Notes: a model not told the origin generated them from the sequence alone. A stretch of 8,648 bases of DNA from DASRPD01 sp035646535 (GCA_035646535.1 DASRPD010000027.1:1-8648), one strand, 5' to 3'. Positions 1 through 6,085 are shown, counted from the first letter of the stretch. A program made the numbers and translations.

Positions 1-874
1 GCTTGTCCGCGGCTATGGGCAACGTGTTGGTCACGACCACCTCACGGACCGGGGCGTTCTTCAGGCCGTCGACCGCCGGACCCGAGAGCAGGCCGTGGGT
101 CGCGGCGATCACGACCGAGGCGGCTCCGCGGTCGACGAGCAGCTGGGCGCCGGCGGTGATGGAGCCTGCCGTGTCGATCATGTCGTCGATCAACACACAG
201 TGCCGACCGTCGATCACGCCAACGACGTCGTTCGCGATCGCGATGTTGTGGGTGCCCTTCGGGCGTGACTTGTCGACGAACGCGAGCTCGGCTTCCTGGC
301 CGGCTTCCTCGAGGCAGTTCGCGAACCGGCGGGCGAGCTTGCCGCCACCGGCGTCGGGCGCGACGACCGTGACGTCTCCGTCGATTCGGCTCCCGACGTA
401 GGCCGCCAGCAGTGGCACCGCGGTGAGGTGGTCGACAGGGAAGTCGAAGAATCCCTGGATCTGGCCGGTGTGCAGGTCGACCGAGACGACGCGGTCCGCG
501 CCGGCGACAGTGAGCAAGTCGGCCAGGAGGCGAGCCGTGATCGGCTCGCGACCGGCGGCCTTGCGATCCTGACGGGCGTAGCCGTAGAACGGTGCGACCG
601 CGGTGATGCGCTTCGCCGACGCGCGTTTGGCCGCGTCGATCATGACGAGCTGTTCCATGATGCGATCGTTGATCGGATCGCAGTGCGTCTGGAGCACGAA
701 GACGTCCGCACCGCGCAGGCTCTCGTCATAACGGCAGTACAGCTCGCCGTTGGCGAAGTTCGACAACGTCACCGACGCCAGTGGCTCGCCGAGCCCCTGC
801 GCGATCTCCTCCGCGAGCGCGGGGTGCCCACTCCCCGCGAACAGCAACCGCCGCTTCTTCGACACCAGCTCCAT
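1..874 (-). CDS. prs: Ribose-phosphate pyrophosphokinase (PRPP synthetase), 3' end cut off by the window edge
   Basis: Makes 5-phosphoribosyl-1-pyrophosphate from ribose 5-phosphate and ATP, the precursor for purines, pyrimidines, NAD, His and Trp, in the cytoplasm. 291 codons are visible; the family is usually about 310-330, so roughly 20-35 C-terminal residues lie outside. Seen in the translation: N-terminus MELVSKKRRLLF, FANGELYCRYDESLRG (40-55), the flexible-loop segment RQDRKAAGREPITARLLADLL (101-121), DLHTGQIQGFFD (133-144, metal/ATP-binding His), PDAGGGKLARR (173-183) and the PRPP-binding loop VLIDDMIDTAGSI (227-239). The chosen ATG at 874 has AGGA eight bases upstream. An in-frame ATG at 883 would add three residues (MAA) but has AGG directly against it. 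It starts 32 bp after the glmU stop, so it is probably cotranscribed with glmU, the usual actinobacterial glmU-prs pair. Identity is secure; only the start is uncertain. Confidence 0.96.
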   Translation of the reverse strand, partial: MELVSKKRRLLFAGSGHPALAEEIAQGLGEPLASVTLSNFANGELYCRYDESLRGADVFVLQTHCDPINDRIMEQLVMIDAAKRASAKRITAVAPFYGYARQDRKAAGREPITARLLADLLTVAGADRVVSVDLHTGQIQGFFDFPVDHLTAVPLLAAYVGSRIDGDVTVVAPDAGGGKLARRFANCLEEAGQEAELAFVDKSRPKGTHNIAIANDVVGVIDGRHCVLIDDMIDTAGSITAGAQLLVDRGAASVVIAATHGLLSGPAVDGLKNAPVREVVVTNTLPIAADK

Positions 875-906
875 GGCCGCCATCCTGGCACGTTCGCGCC
901 GGGTGG

Positions 907-2319
907 CTACTCGGGCGTTTCCGGGTCCCGGTCGGCCCAGCCCTCGTCGATGCGGGCGGGAACGCCCTTGGCCATCGCCCCCGGGGGGACGTCCCGGTTC
1001 ACGACCGCGCCGGCGCCGGTGTAGGCGCCGTCTCCGACCTCGACCGGCGCCACCAGCACGGTGTTCGAGCCGAGCTGGGCGTCGGCCCCGATCTTCGAGC
1101 GGTGCTTGTGCGTGCCGTCGTGGTTGGCGGTGATCGAACCCGCGCCGACGTTGGCCCGGGCTCCGATCTCGACGTCGCCCATGTACGAGAGGTGCGGAAC
1201 CTTGGCACCGTCGCCGATCTCGGCGTTCTTCGTCTCGACGAACGTGCCGACGTGCGCGCCGGCGCCGACACGGGTACCGGGGCGGAGCGATACGTAGGGC
1301 CCCACAGTGGCGCGATCCCCGATCTCGACCTCGCGCGCCACGGTGTTCTGGATCACGGCCGCCTCACCCACGACGGTGTCGACGAGGCGAGTATCGGGTC
1401 CGATCACCGAACCCGCGCCGACCGCGGTTCGGCCCTGGAGGATCGTGCCTGGCATCAAGTGGACATCGGGCTCGAGCTCCACCGCCGCGTCGATGTAGGT
1501 GCGGTCGGGATCGGTCATCCCGACGCCGTCACGCATCCACCGGTCGTTGATCCGGTGCCGCAACTCGGCTTCGGCCACCGCGAGCTGGGCGCGGTCGTTC
1601 ACGTGCATCGCCGCGGTCGGATCGTCGGCCGCGACCGCGACCACGACGTGGCCGGCCTCGCGCAACACCGCGATCGCGTCCGTCAGGTAGTACTCGCCTT
1701 GCGCGTTCTCGGGGCTCAGCCGACGCAACGCGGGAGTGAGCAACCCGCGTCGAAAGCAGTAGATGGACGTGTTCACCTCGGTGAGGGCGAGCTCGTCGGC
1801 CGACGCGTCGGCGCGCTCGACGATCCGGTCGAGCCGACCCTCCTCGTCACGCACGATGCGGCCGAAGTCGGCAGTGTGCTCGCCCCGCGCGGCGGTGAGC
1901 GCGGTGGCGGCAGCATCGGCCCGGCGGTGTTCAGTGGCCAGACGGGCCAGCACCTCGGCTCGCACGAGCGGCGCGTCGCCGGGCATCACGATCACATCGC
2001 CATCGCCATCGCTGTCATCGGCGAACGCGGTGAGTCCAATGCTCGCCGCGTCGCCGGTGCCGCGCTGGACCCGCTGCTCGATGAACTCGATCGGGACGTC
2101 GGTCGCGAGCTGCTCCTGGAGGGTCTTGGTGACCTGCTCCGCGCCGTGTCCGACGACGATGACGATGCGTTCGAGTGGCAGCGCGGTCAAGGCGTCGACA
2201 ACGTGGGCCAGCATCGGGCGACCGCACAGTTGGTGGAGCACCTTCGGAGTGGTGGATCGCATCCGCGTGCCCTCACCCGCGGCGAGGACCACCGCCGCCA
2301 ACGGTCGGTACGGGCTCAT
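907..2319 (-). CDS. glmU: Bifunctional UDP-N-acetylglucosamine pyrophosphorylase / glucosamine-1-phosphate N-acetyltransferase
   Basis: Catalyses the last two steps to UDP-GlcNAc, used for peptidoglycan and other glycans, in the cytoplasm. At 470 aa it is normal length. The N-terminal uridyltransferase shows LAAGEGTRMRS (12-22), K26 in PKVLH, QRGTGDA (85-91) and the metal Asp in MPGDAP (112-117). A linker with NDRAQLA (241-247) leads to a left-handed beta-helix of hexapeptide repeats (about 270-445). Acetyltransferase residues recognisable by alignment to E. coli/M. tuberculosis GlmU are R346, H356 (catalytic base position, GAHVGTF), K364 and Y379. The usual NYDG motif reads NHDG (399-402). 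The ATG at 2319 is chosen because GGAGG lies seven bases upstream; a GTG at 2325 is in frame but sits inside that spacing. The gene follows tRNA-Gln by 90 bp and is followed by prs. Confidence 0.97.
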   Translation of the reverse strand: MSPYRPLAAVVLAAGEGTRMRSTTPKVLHQLCGRPMLAHVVDALTALPLERIVIVVGHGAEQVTKTLQEQLATDVPIEFIEQRVQRGTGDAASIGLTAFADDSDGDGDVIVMPGDAPLVRAEVLARLATEHRRADAAATALTAARGEHTADFGRIVRDEEGRLDRIVERADASADELALTEVNTSIYCFRRGLLTPALRRLSPENAQGEYYLTDAIAVLREAGHVVVAVAADDPTAAMHVNDRAQLAVAEAELRHRINDRWMRDGVGMTDPDRTYIDAAVELEPDVHLMPGTILQGRTAVGAGSVIGPDTRLVDTVVGEAAVIQNTVAREVEIGDRATVGPYVSLRPGTRVGAGAHVGTFVETKNAEIGDGAKVPHLSYMGDVEIGARANVGAGSITANHDGTHKHRSKIGADAQLGSNTVLVAPVEVGDGAYTGAGAVVNRDVPPGAMAKGVPARIDEGWADRDPETPE

Positions 2320-2329
2320 GGTCACCCCT

Positions 2330-2350
2330 CCGGTTCGATTCCGGTTCGAT
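2330..2350. repeat. Perfect 10-bp tandem repeat, 11-bp period, just upstream of glmU
   Basis: CCGGTTCGAT occurs at 2330-2339 and again at 2341-2350, separated by one T. It abuts the glmU Shine-Dalgarno sequence (about 2327-2331 on the minus strand) and lies between tRNA-Gln and glmU. The spacing of one helical turn would suit a bound protein, but a chance or slippage-derived duplication is equally possible. The sequence itself is directly visible; any function is speculation. Confidence 0.7.
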
Positions 2351-2409
2351 CACGGTCGCGCACGCGTGTGGGCCTTGCGGCGGGCCCGACGAAGCTCGAG
2401 TCCCGCCAG

Positions 2410-2480
2410 CTCGGGGGCGAGGTTTCGAACCTCGACTTGGGACTCCAAAGGACCCCGTGCTGCCGTTACACCACCCCCGA
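2410..2480 (-). tRNA. tRNA-Gln, anticodon UUG
   Basis: A complete cloverleaf can be folded by hand. The acceptor TCGGGGG pairs with CCCCCGA over 7 bp, including U1-A72. The D stem is GTGT/GCAC with an AACGGCA loop. The anticodon loop is CTTTGGA with anticodon TTG at 34-36. The T arm is CGAGG-TTCGAAA-CCTCG. Discriminator G73 and a weak U1-A72 pair are both normal for tRNA-Gln. The anticodon stem GGGTC/GTCCC has one U-U mismatch at position 30-40. The 3' CCA is not encoded (CTG follows G73), so it must be added by nucleotidyltransferase. It lies just upstream of glmU on the same strand, as I recall for other actinobacteria, so a shared primary transcript is likely. Confidence 0.95.
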
Positions 2481-2491
2481 TTGACCCGGCC

Positions 2492-2497
2492 ACGCTA
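2492..2497 (-). promoter_or_regulatory. Candidate -10 box (TAGCGT) for tRNA-Gln / glmU
   Basis: On the minus strand TAGCGT ends 11 bases before the first base of the tRNA. This would put transcription start about five bases ahead of the mature 5' end. It fits the TAnnnT form of actinobacterial -10 boxes. No convincing -35 element is seen 17-18 bp upstream. The same hexamer occurs as the candidate -10 of the divergent bS22 gene. Confidence 0.4.
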
Positions 2498-2561
2498 CCC
2501 CGGCCGTGATGGAGCGACGCCCGCGTAGATCCCCCGATGTGCGAGGCGCGCGGGTGCCCGC

Positions 2562-2567
2562 TAGCGT
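2562..2567 (+). promoter_or_regulatory. Candidate -10 box (TAGCGT) for bS22
   Basis: TAGCGT ends 11 bases before the ATG at 2579, giving a predicted 5' leader of about five bases. No Shine-Dalgarno sequence is present in that stretch (GACGCCCCGCC), so the gene may be read from an essentially leaderless mRNA, which is common in actinobacteria. No -35 match is seen. Inferred from sequence position only. Confidence 0.4.
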
Positions 2568-2578
2568 GACGCCCCGCC

Positions 2579-2680
2579 ATGGGCTCCCTGATCAAGAAGC
2601 GCCGCAAGCGGATGCGCAAGAAGAAGCACAAGAAGCTGCTGAAGAAGACACGCTGGCAGCGTCGTCAGCAGGGTCGCTGA
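2579..2680 (+). CDS. Small ribosomal subunit protein bS22 (AURKAIP1/COX24-type), 33 aa
   Basis: The 33-residue product begins MGSLIKKRRKRMRKKKHKKL and ends KTRWQRRQQGR. It is nearly all basic residues and matches in length and pattern the actinobacterial protein that I remember as M. smegmatis bS22 (MGSVIKKRRKRM...). That protein was found in the mycobacterial ribosome structure, bound to 16S rRNA of the 30S subunit. It carries the KKRRKRM signature of the AURKAIP1/COX24 family related to mitochondrial mS38. It is the only plus-strand gene here, divergent from tRNA-Gln (98 bp apart) and convergent with ispE (52 bp between stops). There is no Shine-Dalgarno site, and a -10-like TAGCGT sits 11 bases upstream. 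It is easily missed because of its size. Identity rests on pattern recall, but the sequence is highly distinctive. Confidence 0.92.
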   Translation: MGSLIKKRRKRMRKKKHKKLLKKTRWQRRQQGR

Positions 2681-2699
2681 CCGACCCGCGGCTCGGTCG
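2678..2699. terminator. Possible bidirectional hairpin between convergent bS22 and ispE
   Basis: GACCGA (2679-2684) and TCGGTC (2693-2698) form a 6-bp stem, 7 bp with a flanking U-G pair, around an 8-base loop. It overlaps the bS22 stop codon and lies in the 52-bp gap between the two converging genes. There is no U-tract on either strand, so it is a weak terminator at best. Position is the main argument. Confidence 0.35.
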
Positions 2700-2732
2700 C
2701 GCACGCATCGCGTCGGCCCGACAGCGCCTCGA

Positions 2733-3560
2733 TCAGCCGGCGATTCCCACAAAGGTCGCCACCCCGAGCTGCCCTTCGACTCGTGTGCCGAGCGCGCGCG
2801 CCTCGTCCACGTCGACGCACCACGCCACGTACGCGGCTCCACTGCCGGCGAGCAGCGGCTCCCGCCCGATCAGAGGGGCGAGGTCCCGGCGGAACGTCGC
2901 CAGCCTCGGCTCGACGTGCTCGGCGGCGGGCTCGAGGTCGTTCACCAGCTCGGTGGCAAGCCCTCGAAGCGCCGGTGGCGCCTCGACAACCCGCTCGCCC
3001 CGGGGACCGCCCAGCTCGTCCCAGGCCCGATAGACCGCGGCCGTCGACGAGTGGATCGGCGGCACGGCCACCACGACGGGCGTCGGTGCGGGCGGCTCGA
3101 CCGGCTCCACGAGCTCTCCTCGGCCGCGCAACCACGCCGTACCCCCCTCCAGGCAGGCGGCGACGTCAGAGCCGAGCTCCGCGGCGATCGCCCGGGCTCG
3201 GTGCGGCGCGAGGCCGAAGTCGCGCCGAAGGGCGCGCAGAACGGCGGCGGCGTCGCTGGAACCGCCTCCGAGTCCACCGCCCGCGGGAATGCGCTTGGTG
3301 AGCTCCATGGCCACGGTGACATCGGCGGCCTCCGCGGCGCGCCACGCAAGGTTCGTCGCGTCGGCAGGCACGTCATGGGTCGACCCGCTGACCCGGAGTG
3401 TGATCGTGTCGTGCGCGCGCAACACCAACCGATCGCCCGGATCGCTGATCATGGTCGCGAGCGCAAGGATCTCGTGGTAACCGTCAGGTCGGGTGCCGAG
3501 CACCCGCAGCGACCAGGTGAACTTTGCGGGTGCGTATTCCTCGATGTCCATCGCAACCAT
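2733..3560 (-). CDS. ispE: 4-diphosphocytidyl-2-C-methyl-D-erythritol kinase
   Basis: GHMP-family kinase that phosphorylates CDP-ME on its 2-hydroxyl in the non-mevalonate (MEP) route to isoprenoids, in the cytoplasm. 275 aa, within the family range. Visible motifs: substrate-side APAK with Lys13, RPDGYHEI (24-31), the glycine-rich ATP loop PAGGGLGGGSSDAAA (92-106), GSDVAACLEGGTAW (130-143) with the catalytic Asp132, and a C-terminal LAGSGAAY (237-244). The stretch after APAK is FTWSLRV, so the Asn of the common APAKINL motif is absent. The ATG at 3560 shares its A with the rsmA stop (TGATG), with GAGAGG just ahead, pointing to translational coupling. ATG 3551 (MDIEEYAPAK) is a reasonable alternative that gives a more typical N-terminus. 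Kinase identity is firm. Confidence 0.95.
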   Translation of the reverse strand: MVAMDIEEYAPAKFTWSLRVLGTRPDGYHEILALATMISDPGDRLVLRAHDTITLRVSGSTHDVPADATNLAWRAAEAADVTVAMELTKRIPAGGGLGGGSSDAAAVLRALRRDFGLAPHRARAIAAELGSDVAACLEGGTAWLRGRGELVEPVEPPAPTPVVVAVPPIHSSTAAVYRAWDELGGPRGERVVEAPPALRGLATELVNDLEPAAEHVEPRLATFRRDLAPLIGREPLLAGSGAAYVAWCVDVDEARALGTRVEGQLGVATFVGIAG

Positions 3561-4423
3561 CACCTCTCTCGACACGTCCATCGCTCCCTTCCCGCGGCGC
3601 GGGCGAGCGCCGCCCAATCGCCGAGGTCGAGCGACTCCGCCCGCGCGGTCGGGTCGATCCCGGCGCTGGCCAAGACCTCGCCCGTCCGATCGCCCAGGTA
3701 CGAGCGCAGCGCCCGTCGCAACATCTTGCGGCGTTGTGCGAATCCCTGGCGCACCAGCGCGAACAGCAGATCTCGGGCCGGTACCTCGACCGGTGGGACA
3801 GCCCGGCGAACCAGCTCGACGAGCGCGGAATCGACCTTTGGCGGAGGCAGGAACACCGTCGGTGGGACGAGTCCGACCCGGCGTGCAGTCGCGAGGTAGG
3901 CGAGGCGGACCGACACCGACCCGTAGTCCTTCGTGCCCGGAACCGCGACCAGCCGATCAGCGGCCTCGCGCTGCACCATGACGAGCGCGCGGTCGATCGG
4001 TGCGTCACCCCCGAAGATCCGCATGATGATGGGGACCGCGACGTTGTACGGCAAGTTGGCGACCAGTGCGTGCGGTCGGCCTCCGAGGACGGCGCCGAAG
4101 TCCGCGGTGAGCGCGTCTGCCTGCACGACAGTCACCTGCTCCTCGACGCCCGATCGGACGAGCACGTCGGCCAGCACGGGCAGGAGGTGGCGGTCCAGCT
4201 CGAGGGCGGTCACCTCGGCGCCCGCCCCGGCGAGCGCAACGGTGAGCGAGCCGGCACCCGGGCCGATCTCGAGCACTCTGGCACCTGGTGTGATCCCGGC
4301 GAGATCGACGATGCGCCGGGCGGTGTTCGGGTCGGCGAGGAAGTGCTGTCCGAGCGCCTTGGTGGGACGGAACCCGTGCTCGGAGAGCACGTCGCGTAGC
4401 TGGGTCGGAGTCAGCGCCTTCAC
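3560..4423 (-). CDS. rsmA: 16S rRNA (adenine1518-N6/adenine1519-N6)-dimethyltransferase
   Basis: SAM-dependent KsgA-type enzyme that dimethylates two adjacent adenines in the 3'-terminal hairpin of 16S rRNA, a late 30S maturation step. 287 aa from the chosen start. Motifs: RPTKALGQHFLADP (19-32), SAM motif I LEIGPGAGSLT (51-61), acidic LELD (74-77), QADAL (101-105), catalytic NLPYNV (123-128), and the C-terminal FAQRRKMLRRAL (228-239) typical of the family. The GTG at 4423 is preferred because GGAAGG stands six bases upstream and the protein then begins at the usual KALTPTQLRDVL. An ATG at 4447 would add eight residues but has no ribosome-binding site. The stop overlaps the ispE start by one base. 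It lies downstream of the RpfB/YabE-type gene, the order also seen in Mycobacterium and, with rnmV between, in Bacillus. Confidence 0.96.
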   Translation of the reverse strand: MKALTPTQLRDVLSEHGFRPTKALGQHFLADPNTARRIVDLAGITPGARVLEIGPGAGSLTVALAGAGAEVTALELDRHLLPVLADVLVRSGVEEQVTVVQADALTADFGAVLGGRPHALVANLPYNVAVPIIMRIFGGDAPIDRALVMVQREAADRLVAVPGTKDYGSVSVRLAYLATARRVGLVPPTVFLPPPKVDSALVELVRRAVPPVEVPARDLLFALVRQGFAQRRKMLRRALRSYLGDRTGEVLASAGIDPTARAESLDLGDWAALARAAGRERWTCRER

Positions 4424-4498
4424 CCGAGGCCTTCCATCACCACCCATCGTCGCGCCGGTACGCCCCCGCTCGTCGAACCGCCGGGCGTGCGAGCCTCT

Positions 4499-4540
4499 CC
4501 CGGGTCGGTCCTGTCTACCCGCCAACCCCCGCCGACCGGG
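4499..4540 (-). terminator. Long imperfect inverted repeat between the cell-wall gene and rsmA
   Basis: CCCGGGTCGG at 4499-4508 and CCGACCGGG at 4532-4540 pair over 9 bp with one bulged G, enclosing a G-rich loop of 23 bases (minus strand). It starts seven bases past the stop of the upstream gene, where a terminator or attenuator would sit. No U-run follows, so it could also serve mRNA processing or stability. The pairing is visible; the role is inferred. Confidence 0.35.
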
Positions 4541-4546
4541 CCGGAG

Positions 4547-6085
4547 TCAGTGGTCGAGGCGAACCAGGATCCGGCCGGCAGACAGCGGCGCGAGCTGCTC
4601 GAAGACGTCGGGTGACAGGTCGATGATGTTGTTCGTCCACGCCTCGGGCCCACGGTCGGCGACACGACACAGCGCCGACGCGCCCGTCGCGGTGTTGACG
4701 ACCCGCACGATCGTGCCGAAGTCGAGGTGCAGGTGGGCGCACGTTCCCGGCTGGTAGAGCGTCGCGTACCAGGTCGCGCGTCCCGACTGGCGGGCCGACC
4801 CCGCGAACGGCTTCGTGCCGACCGAGACGATCTCATTCTGCGGGTCGTTCACGCGTACGGTGCCCAGCAGCTGCCTGCCGACCAACGTGTCACCGACGAG
4901 CGTCAGCTGATGTGTCGCGCGATCGAGCCCGTCGAGCCCGGGTTGTGTGGTCTGGCGCTTCCCCTCGTCGAGCGACGGGTCGGGGTGCTCCTCGATGGCG
5001 AACGGAACCGCGACGTCTTCGGTGACTTGCTGGGTGGTCATGTAGGTGATCGACACAACGAGCCCGGAGGTGATCGGCGTGCCGAGCGCCGGATCGATCA
5101 GGTCGCTCTCGTCGTAGACGACGCCGCGCTCGTCGAGCAGTGCGCCGACGGTCAACGCGGTCGAGCTGACCGCACCTTCGACGCCGTCGGTGACGAGACG
5201 AACCTCGTGGGGGGTACCGAACGCGATGATCGACCCTCGCCGAAGACGACGGGGAGGATCGATGGCGACCAGCTCAGCCGGGAGGTCCAGCTCGTCTCGG
5301 AGCTCGGCGACAGAGCGGACCGGTGTACGAACGCTTCGGCGCACACCGTCAACCACGACGGTGACGGGGAAGGCCCGCGTCACGGTCACGGTCGTGGCCT
5401 CGCCGAGGGCCGCGCCGAGGGCCGGCTCGATCCGGTCTCCCGTACGAAGCTCGATCCCGACAGCCGCGAGCAGTGCCGCGACCGACTCGGACCGAGTGAC
5501 GTGGGTGGCCCCGACGCCGTCGACCAGCAGGGTCACATTGTGCTGGACCGGGGCGCGGAGGAAATAGGGAAGCCCGGCGACAACCACGGCAAGGGTGACG
5601 ACGAGCACCACCGTGTGCCACCAGTGGTGACGCGAGGCCGGCGTGGTCTTGGCTCGAGATAGACCCGCGATCGGCTCGGTGTTCGGCGCGGTCTTCGGCA
5701 CCGGGATCCGGTCGGGCTCTGGCAGCGGTACCGGGGTCCTCCGCGGTGAGAGATGGACCGTGGGCAGGTCGACCAATGGGCCGCGCAGCTGGTACTCGCG
5801 GGTCTGGGCATCGAGGGCAACGAGGATGGGCAGCCACGCGGCCGGCTCGGGCGCTTCGATGCGCGCCGGCGACGGCCAGACCGTGTTGACACGCAACGGC
5901 TGAGCAGTGTCGTCGGCGCGCGGGGCGTCCACCGAACGCGCCGCGTCGTCTGCACCGTCGACTCCGTCGACGTTGCTGACGCGCGCAAACGAACCACTGA
6001 CGATGTTGGTGATGGGACTCCGCCTCTCCTGCGACCGATCGCTCTCCTCGGACCGGTCGTTCTTCCCGCCTTCCCGCGGCGACAC
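4547..6085 (-). CDS. Membrane-anchored DUF348-G5 protein with C-terminal RlpA-like double-psi beta-barrel (RpfB/YabE-position cell-wall protein)
   Basis: Probable peptidoglycan-remodelling enzyme on the outer face of the membrane. From the GTG at 6085 (512 aa) the order is: about 150 polar, Pro- and Arg-rich residues, presumably cytoplasmic; one membrane segment (155-176, WWHTVVLVVTLAVVVAGLPY); three DUF348 repeats (183-238, 239-290, 293-348); a G5 domain (350-423, starting TTQQVTEDVAVPF); and an RlpA-like barrel (434-510, ATWYATLYQPGTCAHL, DFGTIVRV, CRVADRGPE, IIDLS). His451 and Asp477 fall where RlpA lytic transglycosylases have their catalytic pair, and Cys449/Cys473 could form a disulfide. 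The stalk and position between tatD and rsmA match RpfB and YabE, but the end domain differs from both. The start is doubtful: the upstream TTG (6109) lies inside a -10 box, the GTG has no Shine-Dalgarno site, and the only good one precedes an ATC at 6013. Lytic activity is inferred. Confidence 0.85.
   Translation of the reverse strand: MSPREGGKNDRSEESDRSQERRSPITNIVSGSFARVSNVDGVDGADDAARSVDAPRADDTAQPLRVNTVWPSPARIEAPEPAAWLPILVALDAQTREYQLRGPLVDLPTVHLSPRRTPVPLPEPDRIPVPKTAPNTEPIAGLSRAKTTPASRHHWWHTVVLVVTLAVVVAGLPYFLRAPVQHNVTLLVDGVGATHVTRSESVAALLAAVGIELRTGDRIEPALGAALGEATTVTVTRAFPVTVVVDGVRRSVRTPVRSVAELRDELDLPAELVAIDPPRRLRRGSIIAFGTPHEVRLVTDGVEGAVSSTALTVGALLDERGVVYDESDLIDPALGTPITSGLVVSITYMTTQQVTEDVAVPFAIEEHPDPSLDEGKRQTTQPGLDGLDRATHQLTLVGDTLVGRQLLGTVRVNDPQNEIVSVGTKPFAGSARQSGRATWYATLYQPGTCAHLHLDFGTIVRVVNTATGASALCRVADRGPEAWTNNIIDLSPDVFEQLAPLSAGRILVRLDH
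6018..6030 (-). promoter_or_regulatory. Strong Shine-Dalgarno-like stretch without a canonical start codon
   Basis: On the minus strand AGGAGAGG (6030-6023) and GGAG (6021-6018) stand just upstream of an in-frame ATC at 6013, with no ATG, GTG or TTG at usable spacing. A very similar GAGGAGAG occurs about 20 bases earlier. If it acts as a ribosome-binding site, the cell-wall protein would start at ATC with 488 residues, still keeping every recognisable domain. It may equally be coding sequence for Gln-Glu-Arg-Arg. Confidence 0.3.

Noticed and set aside
2330..2345. GGTTCGATTCC, resembling a tRNA T-arm, as a tRNA remnant or att site
   Set aside because: Only a 4-bp stem forms, no acceptor or anticodon arm is nearby, and no integrase is present; the direct repeat explains the pattern better.
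2370..2386. GGGCC/GGCCC stem between tRNA-Gln and glmU as a terminator
   Set aside because: Only 5 bp with an 8-base loop and no U-tract, expected often by chance at this GC content.
781..2484. Long open frame on the plus strand (about 567 codons)
   Set aside because: It is the antisense of glmU and tRNA-Gln. The translation is rich in Arg, Asp, Val and His with no domain, the usual result of high-GC third-position bias opposite a real gene.
2481..2486. TTGACC on the plus strand as a -35 box for bS22
   Set aside because: The next TAnnnT box for bS22 is about 75 bp away, far beyond the usual 16-19 bp spacing.
2916..4399. Overlapping plus-strand open frames opposite ispE and rsmA
   Set aside because: Low-complexity Arg/Gly/Pro/Asp products with no motif, opposite two secure genes.
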